NCBI RefSeq assembly: GCF_041146795.1 | Contig: NC_135176.1 | Coordinates: forward strand, 20,991,286 to 21,055,285 | Direction of reading: 5' to 3' | Length of the DNA: 64,000 bases | From: Maylandia zebra | Lineage: Eukaryota > Chordata > Actinopteri > Cichliformes > Cichlidae | Shown: positions 46,802 through 58,774 of the stretch, piece by piece | Position numbering within the stretch: position 1 is the first letter of the stretch | Layout of the letters: every line of letters begins with the position of its first letter | Made by a program: the position numbers and the translations under genes | Notes under the pieces: generated by a model | The model's database searches: none | What the model was told of the DNA's origin: nothing | The model's input: the letters and a program-made list of their open reading frames with translations, nothing else

Positions 46802-48037
46802 CCAGATGTCATACAGATGTTTCATGAATTGCCCTGGCTGAGTTCCATCCTCTACACTGACAGTAAACTGTACTATATGCTGTCTTTATATTAGACAGTA
46901 TACAGTTGGTATGAAGGTGGAATTCAGTCAATGAATCTAATCATCAACTTCAAACTCATCTCTGAGGCACTTAGAGTAACGTTTCTCTGAGCATTAACCC
47001 ACAGCAGCTGTGCACCAGTCTCACGCTGTTCTTTACTTTAAATTCATCACAGTACAGCAAACTAACCTGTTTACCCTGCACTAACCTGCAGCGGATTTCC
47101 ATCCAGTCTGCCTCAATTTGTTTTACAGCACGTTTCACAATATGAAAAAACATAACATAAAAACATACATCGGATTTAAAATCATGAGGACTTAATGTAC
47201 GCTTTAAATGTGCAGCCTTACCTTTGAACCTAACCTCTCTTCCTCTCCTGTCCTGTCTTTCTTATCTTTCTCCATCTCTGAGTGAAGTTAGCTCTTTTTC
47301 TTTTCCCTCCCTGTAAAATACAGCAGCTGGACTTTTAGCTAGCAACACACTGTGAGACAAACTACTAATGTTTGTTAAGCTGATGGAAACGTTGGATTTG
47401 AAATGACCTGCCGCTTAAAAAATGTTTGTATGTTTATGCTGGCTCCTCTTCCTAGGGCTGAAGTGCTGAAGATGCTGAAGTATCACGATAATGCAACTTA
47501 TGTACACTTGCAGTTCTTCCGGTGCCAAAAAACAAAACGAAAACAACCTTTAACCCCTTTAACTATGGCACACGCACACGGCCTTGCACCTTTCATTCCG
47601 TGGTAACTAACACACAAACGGGACTGCCTGTCATGTGTTACTGTTTAGACTCAGATCAGTTTGATGTTTGAAGACCCACAGTGACGTGAACTAATAACTC
47701 CACTCAAATGTGTTAAACCAAAGTAACGAGCCTGTTTTGAATATGTAAGCAGTAGAAAGGACATATATTTGTTTAGAAATGTAGTGAGTAAAAGTAAAGA
47801 GCTGTCACAAAAATAAATACACAGGTAAAGTACAAAAACCTGAAAATTTTACTTAAGTACAGCCACCTCTGAAAATAGTCATCCCAGCATGAAAACATCT
47901 TCACTATATCTTCACAGAGCTCTGCTCCCTTTATCGCAGTGTTAGCCCTGTTTCTTTTTACCACTGTTATCATCATCATCATCATTATTATTATTACTAG
48001 TCTCAAGTCCTTCACCCGTCACTATTTTAGCTGTGAG

Positions 48038-48040
<3 letters not shown>

Positions 48041-48130
<90 letters not shown>
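48041..48130. repeat. (CA)n microsatellite running into (AT)n
   Basis: About 80 bp of CA repeats followed by ATATATATAT. Confidence 0.98.
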
Positions 48131-48132
<2 letters not shown>

Positions 48133-48779
48133 CCTTGCAGATGACGCATGAATTTGCCCCTGATCACGTCTCTGTTATTGCACGAGAAAACGCAATATAC
48201 CTTTCAGCTGCTGCTGAATAATTGAGGTGCCCTCAGTCGCCACATGTCGCTAACGCACAAGCCTTCAGCTCAACTTACCGCATAGGGACGACGTTATGAT
48301 ATCAATGCAGGTATTCCAAAAATGAATTATTCACACCGCCAAGCTCTTGTTTTATCTTCATTTTTATGCCACAAACGTGCCGGCCGTTAGAGAGAAATTT
48401 GGCTCTGGTCTTGAAAAGAGTTTCACGCTAATGGAGTATTTTTAATAACAATTAAAGTGAAATGTTTTCTTACAGGCCAATAAAATAACACTTAATTAAA
48501 TGAAATTAACGTTTACAGGTCAAAAATCAACTGGGCGAGAATTTGCATTTTATTTTACCGTCTTCTCTCAAGTTCTTTTTGTTCCCCGTAAATTACACTG
48601 TGAGTATTCACTTCTCATCAACAAACCCCAAAACGTTTCCGTGTATTTGTAAATTGATCCGAAACTATTAACAAATGTATTTTATTTTAATTTAATTTAA
48701 TAATACTATTGTTAAAACTAAAACAAACTGGTTGGGCCTATTTTTAAAAGCACTGGGATATTTTCCATATAGAAATATG

Positions 48780-48780
<1 letters not shown>

Positions 48781-48865
<85 letters not shown>
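48781..48865. repeat. Compound trinucleotide repeat (CAA)n(TAA)n
   Basis: About fifteen CAA units followed without a gap by TAA units. Confidence 0.98.
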
Positions 48866-49149
48866 CGCTGGGTGCGATAGGCTATTCCGCGCTTCCCCCA
48901 AATAATTATATCAAAATATTAAAATATTTGTTTTAAACTACACAAAATATGTAAATAGCAAAAAATAAAATTAAATACTTACTTAGATAAACAGAAAAGA
49001 AAATCATAAAAACCATTCCCATCTTTCCTGCGTTAAACTGTGGTACAGCCAATGTCTCCCTAGAGTTCCCAGAGTTCCCAGTCAGGCTTCTACTTCCAAC
49101 TCTTCCACATTACTTCGTTTTATACCAATATATAATTAATATTGCATCG

Positions 49150-49520
49150 TCATTACTTAATAATTTCAAAGCCCATGCACGGTGACATGAGGGCATCCAT
49201 AATTAAAACCGTGCTAATTAGAGAAAGGGGCCATAAGTAGCGTGTACACAGTCAGCGCTCTGCGGTGTGAACATCGCTGTAGAAACGGAGGCCCGTCTCT
49301 TTCTTTGGTCCTTGTCGGCTATCATATACAACGATACATATTTAATTCCAGCAGAGGTCTGGGGATTTATAAATAAAACAGTCTGGCGAGGTCCCATAAA
49401 AACAAACTGTTTACAATGAAGTTATGGCCCATTGGTTCGGCCTGCGATTTGTTCGTCACGGTAACGGCTCTCGCGCTGTAACTTCAAGAGTAAATGAATG
49501 CAGCTTCATAAGTCACAGAA
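49150..49520. promoter_or_regulatory. Candidate conserved non-coding element 3' of pou4f3
   Basis: A repeat-free stretch of more balanced composition than its surroundings, 1.0-1.4 kb past the pou4f3 stop. It has homeodomain-type motifs: CCATAATTAAAA near 49197-49208, close to the Brn-3 consensus GCATAATTAAT, and TAATTA at 49215-49220. Conservation was not tested, so function is inference. Confidence 0.3.
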
Positions 49521-50550
49521 ATAAAGTCGCCCCAGTGGGATTTTAAAAAATAACTGATAATTTATTAAGTTTAAAATTCACACATGTTTTTTCCAAATGA
49601 AATCAAGAGTGAGAAAAAATAAATAGTTAGATCAGGTGATGGAGGCCTGTATACTGGATATATCTCACCAATATGATAAATATACAGCTCACCTGTAATG
49701 GTCCAAAACACGTTCACATCAAAATATTAAAATATAGCAGCAGCCAAAGCCACACGTCTGTGCCTCATATATATATATAAGACGGTGTCATTTTCATTTC
49801 TAAATAATTAAAGATAGCCAGACTCACAGTGTCATATACCTTGTGAAAGAGTCACTGTTGCTTGTGCGTAAATTACCTTCACACAGTTCACGAAGAGAGC
49901 TGATTAGTTCGCAAAAAAGAAAAATACCGAGAAAAAATAGTGATTTAAAAAGGTGAACACACTGAGGACACATTCCACTGAAGTTTTCAAAAAGAAAAGA
50001 GGTGAAAAAGAAAGCGGTGAAAACGACATATAGTTCAGTGTATATGAGCCAGTGATGTGGAGGACAAACTCAGGTCTCAACCAATTATCTTACAAAATCG
50101 TATTTTTTCTTTTCTTCTCGAATTCCTGAAGACTCTGTCTGTCTCTTCAGATAACATCAGTTTAACATTTAAACAGCCCATAAATTCAGCCTCCATGAAC
50201 TCCAAGTAATGGTTTATAAAAAGTGAGTTAATAATCCCTGAATGTGACAAATTGTCAGGGTGAATTTCCTAAAAATCCACATTTAGAGTGTGCAAGATAC
50301 AAGACAAACAACATCAAAGTCATCCTCCTTACAGATCTATAACACATTTATCAGTCCCGTATTAATAACAAAATCGAAAAAGTGCAACAATGAAGAGTGC
50401 GTGACACGAAATGGGGATGAAGTAAAAGTCTTTCTGGGAGCAATCCAAAATGAGACACGTTGCAAAATCCCTGTTAGTTAGGTTACTTAGGCTATTATTA
50501 ATCACTCGATCAAAAATGTAGTAGGCTATTTTATTCATGATCTGTGTAAC

Positions 50551-51957
50551 TCAGTGCACCGCAGAGTATTTCATTCGTTTCTGTTTTTGCCGCTGGTTGC
50601 AAAACCACACTCGAACCACGTTCTTTTTCAGGTCCAGTTTTTCGGCGATCGCCGCAATTTTTTCCGAGGAGGGTCGGGGCTGAATGGCAAAGTACGCTTC
50701 CAAAGAGCGCTTCTCCGGCGCGGCGATGGACGTGCGCTTTCTTTTCCTCTCGTTCCCGTTGAAAAGGTCCGGCTTGCTGCTTTTCTCCCGGTAGGCAGCC
50801 TCGGCTTCCTCCAGCCAGGCCTGGAGAACCGGCTTGAGCGCGATCATGTTGTTGTGGGACAAGGTGAGGGACTCGAACCTGCAGATGGTGCTCTGGCTCA
50901 AAGACCCCACTCCTGGGATCTTGAGGTTGGCCAGAGCTGACCCGACGTCCGCCTGGGTCACCCCGAGTTTGATCCTCCTCTGTTTGAACCGCTCGGCGAA
51001 GGCTTCCAGCTCCCTGGGATCCGACTCTACGTCGTTGACACAAGCCATACCGCCGTGAACGGACAGGGAGTGAGGGTGGGCCATAGTGGCCATCGCCTGG
51101 TGCAGCTGCCCCATAGTCTGCAGGTGGTGATGAGGGTGCTGGTGGTGGTGCGCCGGCGTGGTCATCCCTGGAGGCTCTGGGGCACCCATCCCGGTCACAG
51201 CCAGGCTGGTGGAGAGGTGGTCCAGGAGGTCTCCGGCCTCCAGGGTCTGTCCGAGGTGGTGGTGGTGATGAGAGGCGATGGTGGAAGGAACGTGGGAGAT
51301 GGGCACGGTAGTAGAGGAAGAAGATGAAGCTGAGGTGCAGGGGACACTGTTCATGGTATGGTAAGTCACGTCTGGTTTGAACGGGTGACTTTTGCCGTGA
51401 GAGACAATGCTGTCAGCAGCCGCCAGAGCCTCTGCCCGTGCCAGCAGGCTCTCATCAAAGCCTCCGAATATATTGCCCTGCAGCTGCAAGCAAGAGTGCG
51501 CATACTGGAGTCAGTGGGGAATTCTGTCAGGCAGCTCTCAGGATCTAAAAAACATTTTCCAAAGGCAAGCAGCGCCGAGGAGAGAAGAGAACCCTCCTCA
51601 AAGCGCAGGTCATAAAAATTAATATGAAAGCAAGAGCATTGCTTGAATAGACATGTGGATGAGATGGGGAGGATGGGGTTGGGAGGGGGAGGGGGGTACA
51701 GACAGAAGAGAGAGGGAGAGATAGCGGATAGAACAAAGTCCTGTCAAATCAACTTTACAGACATTTCCAGTGTGATATTTTCCCCTTTCTCTCACCCAGT
51801 ATACTCCAGTCATTCTCCCCTGACCTGAACGTACCTGTGGGGCGGGCAGACAGACTCTGCGCATGCCCTCCGAGCCTGAGTGCAGGCCGGGATACTTGGG
51901 CTCGTGCAGAGCCGGGTGCATGGAGAAGTGCTGCTTGCCGTTCATGGTCATCATCAT
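50551..51957 (-). CDS. pou4f3: POU class 4 transcription factor 3 (Brn-3c), complete, two exons, 351 aa
   Basis: Nuclear POU-homeodomain factor required in vertebrates for survival of inner-ear hair cells (and lateral-line hair cells in fish). Exon 1 is 51957-51835 and encodes [20 protein letters not shown] onward to VCLPAPQ. A 351-bp GT/AG phase-0 intron follows. Exon 2 is 51483-50551. The POU-IV box region ([16 protein letters not shown] across the junction to [15 protein letters not shown]) is intact. Histidine-rich stretches lie at about residues 113-117 and 153-161. The POU-specific domain spans about 194-271 ([20 protein letters not shown]) and the homeodomain about 287-346 ([20 protein letters not shown], then [12 protein letters not shown]). 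The end RMKYSAVH is the POU4F3 ending. Human POU4F3 is 338 aa, so the length is normal. Three consecutive ATGs open the frame and 51957 is the first; an in-frame ATG-less extension upstream is unlikely. Neighbour rbm27 is also next to POU4F3 in human. Confidence 0.98.
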
Positions 51958-53765
51958 CCTCCCTGCAAGCACCTCGCTAGCAGTGTGGCCCCTGACATAA
52001 AAGTTGGGGCACGGACAGCTACACGGCTCCTTTGCTCTCCTTCACCAGACTGAACAGTTAACATCAGCAGCGCCTCCCGGCATTCCCCTCTCCCGCTTCC
52101 TCCCTCTCCCCTCCTCCTCTTTCAGTCTCCCTCCTCCCACCCACCCTCTCTTCTGCTCAACTTACAGGTTGCAGAATCGTGGACTCTGTGCGCAAGCGTC
52201 TAAGAATAAGCAAAACCAAAAAGCCCCACAATTCTTTAATTAAAAGGCTATTTATCGACGGCATCCTTGATATTTGGAGTCTTGTAATTTCCTTTCCCCT
52301 GAGATATAGATGTGTATTATCACACCGACATTTACAGCCTATGTTATTTCTATAAATCCAGTGTTAAGTTCATGCAGGATACCTCCGAGCTCCCCACCAT
52401 TGCCAACGATGAGGTCATAGGTGACAAGCAGAGTGAAAGGCTTACAGCAGGCTGCAATGTAGCAATTATTATGCAGCACAAAGACCGTTTCAATCATTTC
52501 AGCACCGAGGACAGCGCAGCATTTTGAGTAGTAGTACTGAGTGTGTATTAAACCGTGGATGGATATGTTTGGATGACTTTATGGATGGATTTGGTCCTGC
52601 GTGCTCCAAACTGTATCTAAGGCCTGCTGGTTGACCGGTCGACCCAACGGCCTTGGCTTTGTCCCATCCACTGTGAACGCCAGTCCTCGGGCTGTTTCAC
52701 GGTCTTCTCATGTGGCTGCCTGGATAAAACTCACGAAGCCGGCCTGGACGGTCCGAAAGAGGAGCCAGGTTGGCAGAGGCTCCCGATGACACAGCCTAGT
52801 CTATCCGATCCTGCTGCCTCTCTGGTTCCCCAGACTGTGAATAATTTAGCACCACCGTGGCAGGCATCCATTACCACACTGGCAGGTTCTTATACATTAC
52901 ACAGATTAAAACAGCCAAGGACTTCTCGACCCGGGCAAACTTTGACTTTCAGACTTGGTTGCGAAGAGCATGTGGCCTTAACTCATATTTGCGAGTGTTG
53001 CGTTCAAATAACTCAACACAGACTCATAGAGATACCTTTAATGATCTTCTCCTGGCGTAATTCAAACGCAGATATACGTCCTTTGAACGATAATTTGATG
53101 TATATTCTAAAATATTAAACTAAATATTTTTTAGTTTCGAAAATTTAACTATAATCTTCTGCATCATTGACAGACTATCCGCACTGTATGTGAATACAGG
53201 CTTTCCACATAGCCTCTGGCTGAAGCGTGATGTCACAAAGCACGCCTCTCAGACTTTGAGAAACTTTTCACTTTCAGCAGAAGGAAACGCCCTCAAAGTT
53301 TCCTCCTTTTAAATGCATTAAAGAGATTGACCCCTGATTGGCTTTTTTGAGTCTGATCGCTCGTGCGATACTTTTAGTTACCCAACGTGTTATTTAAACT
53401 GAGTTGTGAACACGTGAGATCTCACCAGAAGATATCATTTTTCATCAGCGTGAGAATAAAAATCAGATACAAGAACCTGAATCTCCGCATTAGTCTGTAG
53501 AAAGCATGAAACCCCTGCTTGCTGTTACACTGCTGGGGTTATTCATAATTTAGTGGTCATTGTACTATGTCATCTTTGCACTCTTCATAGTTTGAAGATG
53601 CCCTGGCCTGTTTTATAAAGAGCTTTGTCATATTTGCAGCACCACCTCTCCAACGTGTCCCCACACCACGCCATCAGCACCGCCCATCCATCTGGCCAGG
53701 CTACATCTGGAGCTCAGTTCCACCAGACGATCTAAATACTGTCACAGCCTTCATTACACACCGTG

Positions 53766-53775
53766 ATGAATAATT
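53766..53775. promoter_or_regulatory. POU4F-type motif upstream of pou4f3
   Basis: ATGAATAATT matches the first half of the known POU4F binding motif (ATGAATAATTAAT) and lies about 1.8 kb upstream of the start. POU4F genes are known to autoregulate. A single match can be chance. Confidence 0.2.
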
Positions 53776-54009
53776 TCAGGAAAGAAACAATAAATAAATA
53801 AGCGCGCTACCAATCAGCAGCTTACTTTTGATGATATAATTAAATACACAAGCACAGTCAATTCTCCCAGTGCTTGTTCCTTCACCTCCCAGTAACCAGG
53901 TCAGAATGAAATCTGGAATGTTGAACTGTCAAGCCCTTCAAGTCCTTTCCCCTGGGACGAGCTGGAAGTTCTTGCATTAAGCTAAACAGATTCTGAGTGT
54001 TTTCACTTG

Positions 54010-54220
54010 ACTTCCTAAAGTAAGAAATGGTCATGCATTATTCAGTGATATTTTAATATGTCGCAGCTGCTCTGTGGTGTCTTCACTCAGATGCGTTGGG
54101 ATTTGCTTGGGAACGTATCAAAGTGGACGCCCATGACCATAACGGCTTGTCTTATTGGCTAATTATTAAGCCATAAATCAGCTTTGACCCTACTTTTATG
54201 TAACTCGATCTCCTTTACAA
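54010..54220. promoter_or_regulatory. Candidate pou4f3 upstream element with E-boxes
   Basis: CAGCTG (54064-54069) and CAGATG (54088-54093) E-boxes lie between ATGCATTATTCA and GGCTAATTATTAAG, in a repeat-free stretch about 2.1 kb upstream of pou4f3. Atoh1, an E-box factor, activates Pou4f3 in hair cells (established). The link to this site is inference. Confidence 0.2.
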
Positions 54221-55219
54221 ATGTTCTTTTTAATATTATCCTTCATTGTGTAATATTACAAAAATAAAAATGCAAAAGTTGTTTTCATGTGTTCTGGAAA
54301 TTTATGAAAAAAAATCCCATTTACTTATTCACATTATCATTATCACATAGCGACGCTGGGGCGCTGACCCATCTTACTTTAATTAATGTTCTTTAGGATG
54401 CTTCTCAAACTTGACTGTTCCTTAAATGAATCACTTTACTCTGAGGTCGCACAGTTAATTATCTGTTAGAATCAAACTACTTTTGCAATTAATAACTTGA
54501 AGTAATCGTTTTCCGTATGATTTCAGTTTTTCATGTTATTTTGGAGGAATTTTTTGGCCCGCTCGATTTTACAGTGCTGCTTCAGTTCATTGAGGGTTGT
54601 CGTTTGTTTATGCATGACTGTACAATTGAGCTGACATCTGGACTTTGACTGGGCCGTTGCAGAATCTCACTTCTTTTTTTCCTCAGCTGTTGTGCAAAGC
54701 TTTATCTGTTGGGCAGATGGCTTCACATTTTACTCTAGAATACTTTGGGATACAGAGAAGTGACTGCAAAGTGCACAGACAGTTGGTATGCTGTTAATAT
54801 GTTGTGCTTAATTTTTTGCATTATGGGCACACACTCCACTTTTGTTTCCCCTGGTCAGAGGACTTTTTCCCCCCAGAAATCTTGTGGTTTGTTCAGATCC
54901 AATTTCTTGCAAACCTAAGCCATGCTGCCATCTTCTTTTCAGAGAGAAGAGGCTTTCCCCTGGCAACCCTTCCAAACAAGCCACACTTGTTCAGTATTAT
55001 TATTTAACATGCTGACTGAGGCCAGTAGAGTCGGAGATGTAGCTCGTGTTTTTTGCAGCTTCTCTGTGTATTTCAGTCTGACCTTGGGATAAACTTGCTG
55101 GGACCTCCACTCCTGAGATTAGCAGCTATCTTGAATATTTTCCACTTGTGAATAATCATGTTGATGGCATGATGGACTTCAAAATACTTGGAAATAACCC
55201 CATAACACTTCCCAGACTA

Positions 55220-55500
55220 GCATGGTGGCACGCACTGTTGCATTACAGGAAGAAGGTCGGGAGTTCGACCCCACAATCTGCCTGGGGCCTCCCTGTTTGT
55301 TTGGGTTCTCTTCTGGCTTCCTCCCACAGTCCAAAGACATGCAGTGGAGATAGGTTAACTGATGATTCTAAATAGCTCATCGGTGTGACTTATTGTCCAT
55401 GTTTCTGTTAGCCCTGTGTCAGGCTGATGACCTGTCCAGGTTGCAGCCTGCCTCTCACCCTATGATAGCCGGGATAGGCTCGAGCTCTCCCACCCCCAAT
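55220..55500 (+). mobile_element. Teleost tRNA-derived SINE copy
   Basis: GCATGGTGGCACGCACTGTT (A-box side), GTCGGGAGTTCGACCCC (B-box), TCCTCCCACAGTCCAAAGAC, then CCTATGATAGCCGGGATAGG. It has the usual order of this abundant fish SINE with internal differences. Confidence 0.75.
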
Positions 55501-56148
55501 AAAAAGAGCTAAAATTTTGACCCAATAACACTTGGATAAATGTGAATACACACGTAGAGTAGAATTTCAAAGTAGGTTCTACCATAAGTAAATTCAGTGT
55601 TATAAGGGGTTTAAGTGTCATTTGTGATATGCTTTTCTGACACTTGTACGTCATCAGTGCCTTCACCCCGAACTTTAAGCATAAATTGCAAAAAATGCCA
55701 GATGTAGCAAAACAAAATTGTCAGAAGGTTTGATAAACACACCATTTAAAAGAAGGTTAATGCACTCATGCATCAAAGTACTTAAAGTATAAGGAAAAAA
55801 TCTAATGGCTTTCAGTAATTCCACTGTTTAGTCATAACATTTGATGTGTTTTAAGCACAGGTATAATCTTTAATGCTATAGCCTAATTATAAGTACTAAT
55901 ACTGCAGTGTGAATTATTTAATTACCGAGCACATGCAAGAAGAATGAGACCACACAAGAGAATAGGTTCATATTTTCTGGAATGCTTTTGCCTGGAAATC
56001 CCCCCCTTGCCAATGCTGACATGTTTTCATTTTCTTTACCTTTTCTTTTCCCTCCCAGATCCAATTTATATTTATGTATGTTTTCTGTTTTTTTCCCCCC
56101 CCCTCTTTTTTTTTTTTTATGGCCTTATAAGCACCCAATTCCTCCATC

Positions 56149-56154
56149 TTTATT
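56149..56154 (-). terminator. rbm27: Candidate rbm27 polyadenylation signal
   Basis: AATAAA on the minus strand (CCAATAAAG context), with no better-supported downstream signal. A nearer site could be used instead. Confidence 0.3.
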
Positions 56155-56745
56155 GGCAAAAGCAAACATGCTAGTAAATTAGAAATCCATTTTTACAAAC
56201 AAAATACATGAAGAAAATACATCCACATCCTGCAAATATAAACAGTAACAAATCCAAAACTATTATCCAATAAACACTTTACATTTTTTACACCATTGTG
56301 TGATAGTACAAAAAGTGGGAGACCTTCTCTGAATCCTCACTCACACAAAGCAAGAACCTCGCCAGTATAGGTTTATCCCTTCAACCTGCCAGTGACCTCA
56401 TTAAATTTAAAAAACAAAACAAAAACATCACATGAGAAAATCATAATGAAGTACAAAGGGAAAAGCAACAGCCTCTCCTCTCACACACACATCATTCTGA
56501 CGCTAATGCTGGAAGTAAAAACATCAGCTTTGGGACAATGAGGTCGCTGGCAGGAGGCGTCTGAGTATCAGTCAACAGTCAGATATGCAATCCACACAAG
56601 AGCACTACCAACATTGTAGGTGGGAGGAAGATCTGCACCCTTTTAGATGTGGTGCCAGCGTGCATTAGGGAGCAAAGAAAACCAATTGTAATCACTGACT
56701 GAATATATGACCACGCAGGCCAAAATGTGCATTTTTTTTATATTT

Positions 56746-56871
<126 letters not shown>

Positions 56872-58774
56872 ACATTTCTACACGCATGTCTTGTGTAAAG
56901 TCTGCACAGTAATAAGTTAAAGTCTTTCTTCTCCTATGGTGCTTCATTCAAACTGGATATGATCAGTTTAGCTGAGTTACAAAAAGCATAAATCAAACAA
57001 AACGTCATTAAGCTGCATGTAAATGCATCTGGTGGAAGGGACAGGACTAATTCTTTAACCAAATACATTTGTATGTGAGTTTTAATGGTTTTTGATTCCT
57101 CCCACCTTGAGGATTCTAAAATACAGTATATGGGGGGGGGAAAAAAAAAGGCAAAACAGAAAATAAAAATATTTATCATGAACTCACACACTGTGGTTTT
57201 ACTCACAGAGTGGCTTCGGAGCACAGTTTGACAATATTCAGATAGAGGCAAAGCTGCACTTAAGCTAAATCAATGTTGTTACGGGCATGACTCAGTGTCT
57301 TTCAGAGTGTTTTCCACAGCTCGGAGCAGCTCTTATATTTCGTAAACAGACAAACAAACAAAAACCTACTTAAATGACAAGTTTAGTCAAATAACAATAT
57401 GAACTGGTTGAAAACTGAAAATACAAAATTCTTGCGACTAAAGCAGAGATACTAAGCTCTCCTGCTCAACATTTTCTACCTGACACAACCTCATCAGTCG
57501 TTAACCCCCCCCCCAAAAAAAAACAAAGGGGGAAAAAACAAAACAAAAAAATATTAAACTTAGAAAGAAAAAAAAAAAAAAAAAGATCAGTAATTTCTCT
57601 TTCAAGCATTTACAAAATTTACAAAAGTAAATCACGTCCTGTAAAAACTCAGCAATCCGCTGACTGTGTAAGGCAAAGAAATTATTTATATATTCTTTTT
57701 TTTTTTCCTTTTTAAGCATTACATTCAAACACCTGTCTATGGATCTCACATTTTTGAAATGGGTGATCTGATCTTTGTCCCGTCAGGGCCTCTGAATGAC
57801 CAAGTGACAGAAGAAAACAAGTGAAAATGTTACGCACTCTTAGCAGATGAACATTACAACATGTGTTTGGGTGTGTATTTACACAGAGTGGCACTGGACA
57901 ACTGAGTGAGCAACAAAATACAAGTGTGTGGGGGCGATTTTTTCCCGAACATGACTACATGACTGTATATGAAGTGCATGGAAGTTTGTAAACATTGATT
58001 GTGTTTTTTTTATTGCACTGGTATCCTATTGTACCTGCACTGGCTGTATGGCCACGGTGCAGCATCTCTATGGGTCTGTCTGTTTATTAGGAACACCAAC
58101 ATGCATGTGCACTGGCAAATATTCATACCAGCACACATTTAGGGAAAAAGAAAGATGCAATCCTTTAACACGTTGGGCTTTACCACATCAAAACTATGAG
58201 CGAAGTGAAAGCTGTACCATACTTTGCCAATATCGGTACGGCACAGTGCATTTATGCAGTGTGGAAAAAGAATAAATAAATTTCTCTGTGGTAGCGGCAG
58301 AGAACGTTCTGTTGGTGATGGAATGGCTGTCCCTGAACGGAGGACAAGATTCTACAAAAACTGGTGAGAAAAAGAGCTTAAATACAGTATGTATAAAAAT
58401 ACCTATTCACAGTCGACACAAATGTTGTGCATTACTGATATTGTCCATCTGGTAAGCACACAGAAACTTACATAAGTTTTTCTAGCTATAAGAACAACTA
58501 AACATGTATCTTTCTCAGCAAAAGTGAGATGTTTTAAACAACTGTTTAGTTGAGGGATACAAAAAACTGTTGACCATCTACACTTCTTTTCATGTACAAT
58601 AAAGTAAAGACGTTTTTTTCTTTTACTTTGATTAGAGTCTAAAATTACTTTGAAAATACTGGAAAGGGAAAAAAAAAATGCGAGTTCCTTTACATCAATT
58701 TTAATCTGCGTGGGAGTGGGAGTGGGGGACCACTGATTCTGACGGAGAGCAGTTAATGATAATGACGAATGTCA

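Larger units (their letters stand above)
46798..50550. other. Region 3' of pou4f3; microsatellites, no other gene
   Basis: It contains the (CA)n at 48041 and the (CAA)n(TAA)n at 48781. The stretch closest to pou4f3 should include its 3' UTR; an AATAAA on the minus strand at 50529-50534 is only about 20 nt from the stop, so a more distal signal is likely. 49150-49520 is listed separately. Confidence 0.4.
51958..55219. other. Upstream region of pou4f3, no other gene
   Basis: It should hold the pou4f3 5' UTR and promoter (pyrimidine-rich 52040-52150 on the plus strand). Plus-strand open frames at 52601-53118 have no family resemblance. Candidate sites are listed separately. Confidence 0.45.

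Noticed and set aside
50554-51327. Plus-strand frames opposite pou4f3
   Set aside because: Shadows of the GC-rich pou4f3 exon 2.
52601-53118. Overlapping plus-strand frames upstream of pou4f3
   Set aside because: No family match, no conserved motif and no splice or polyA context.
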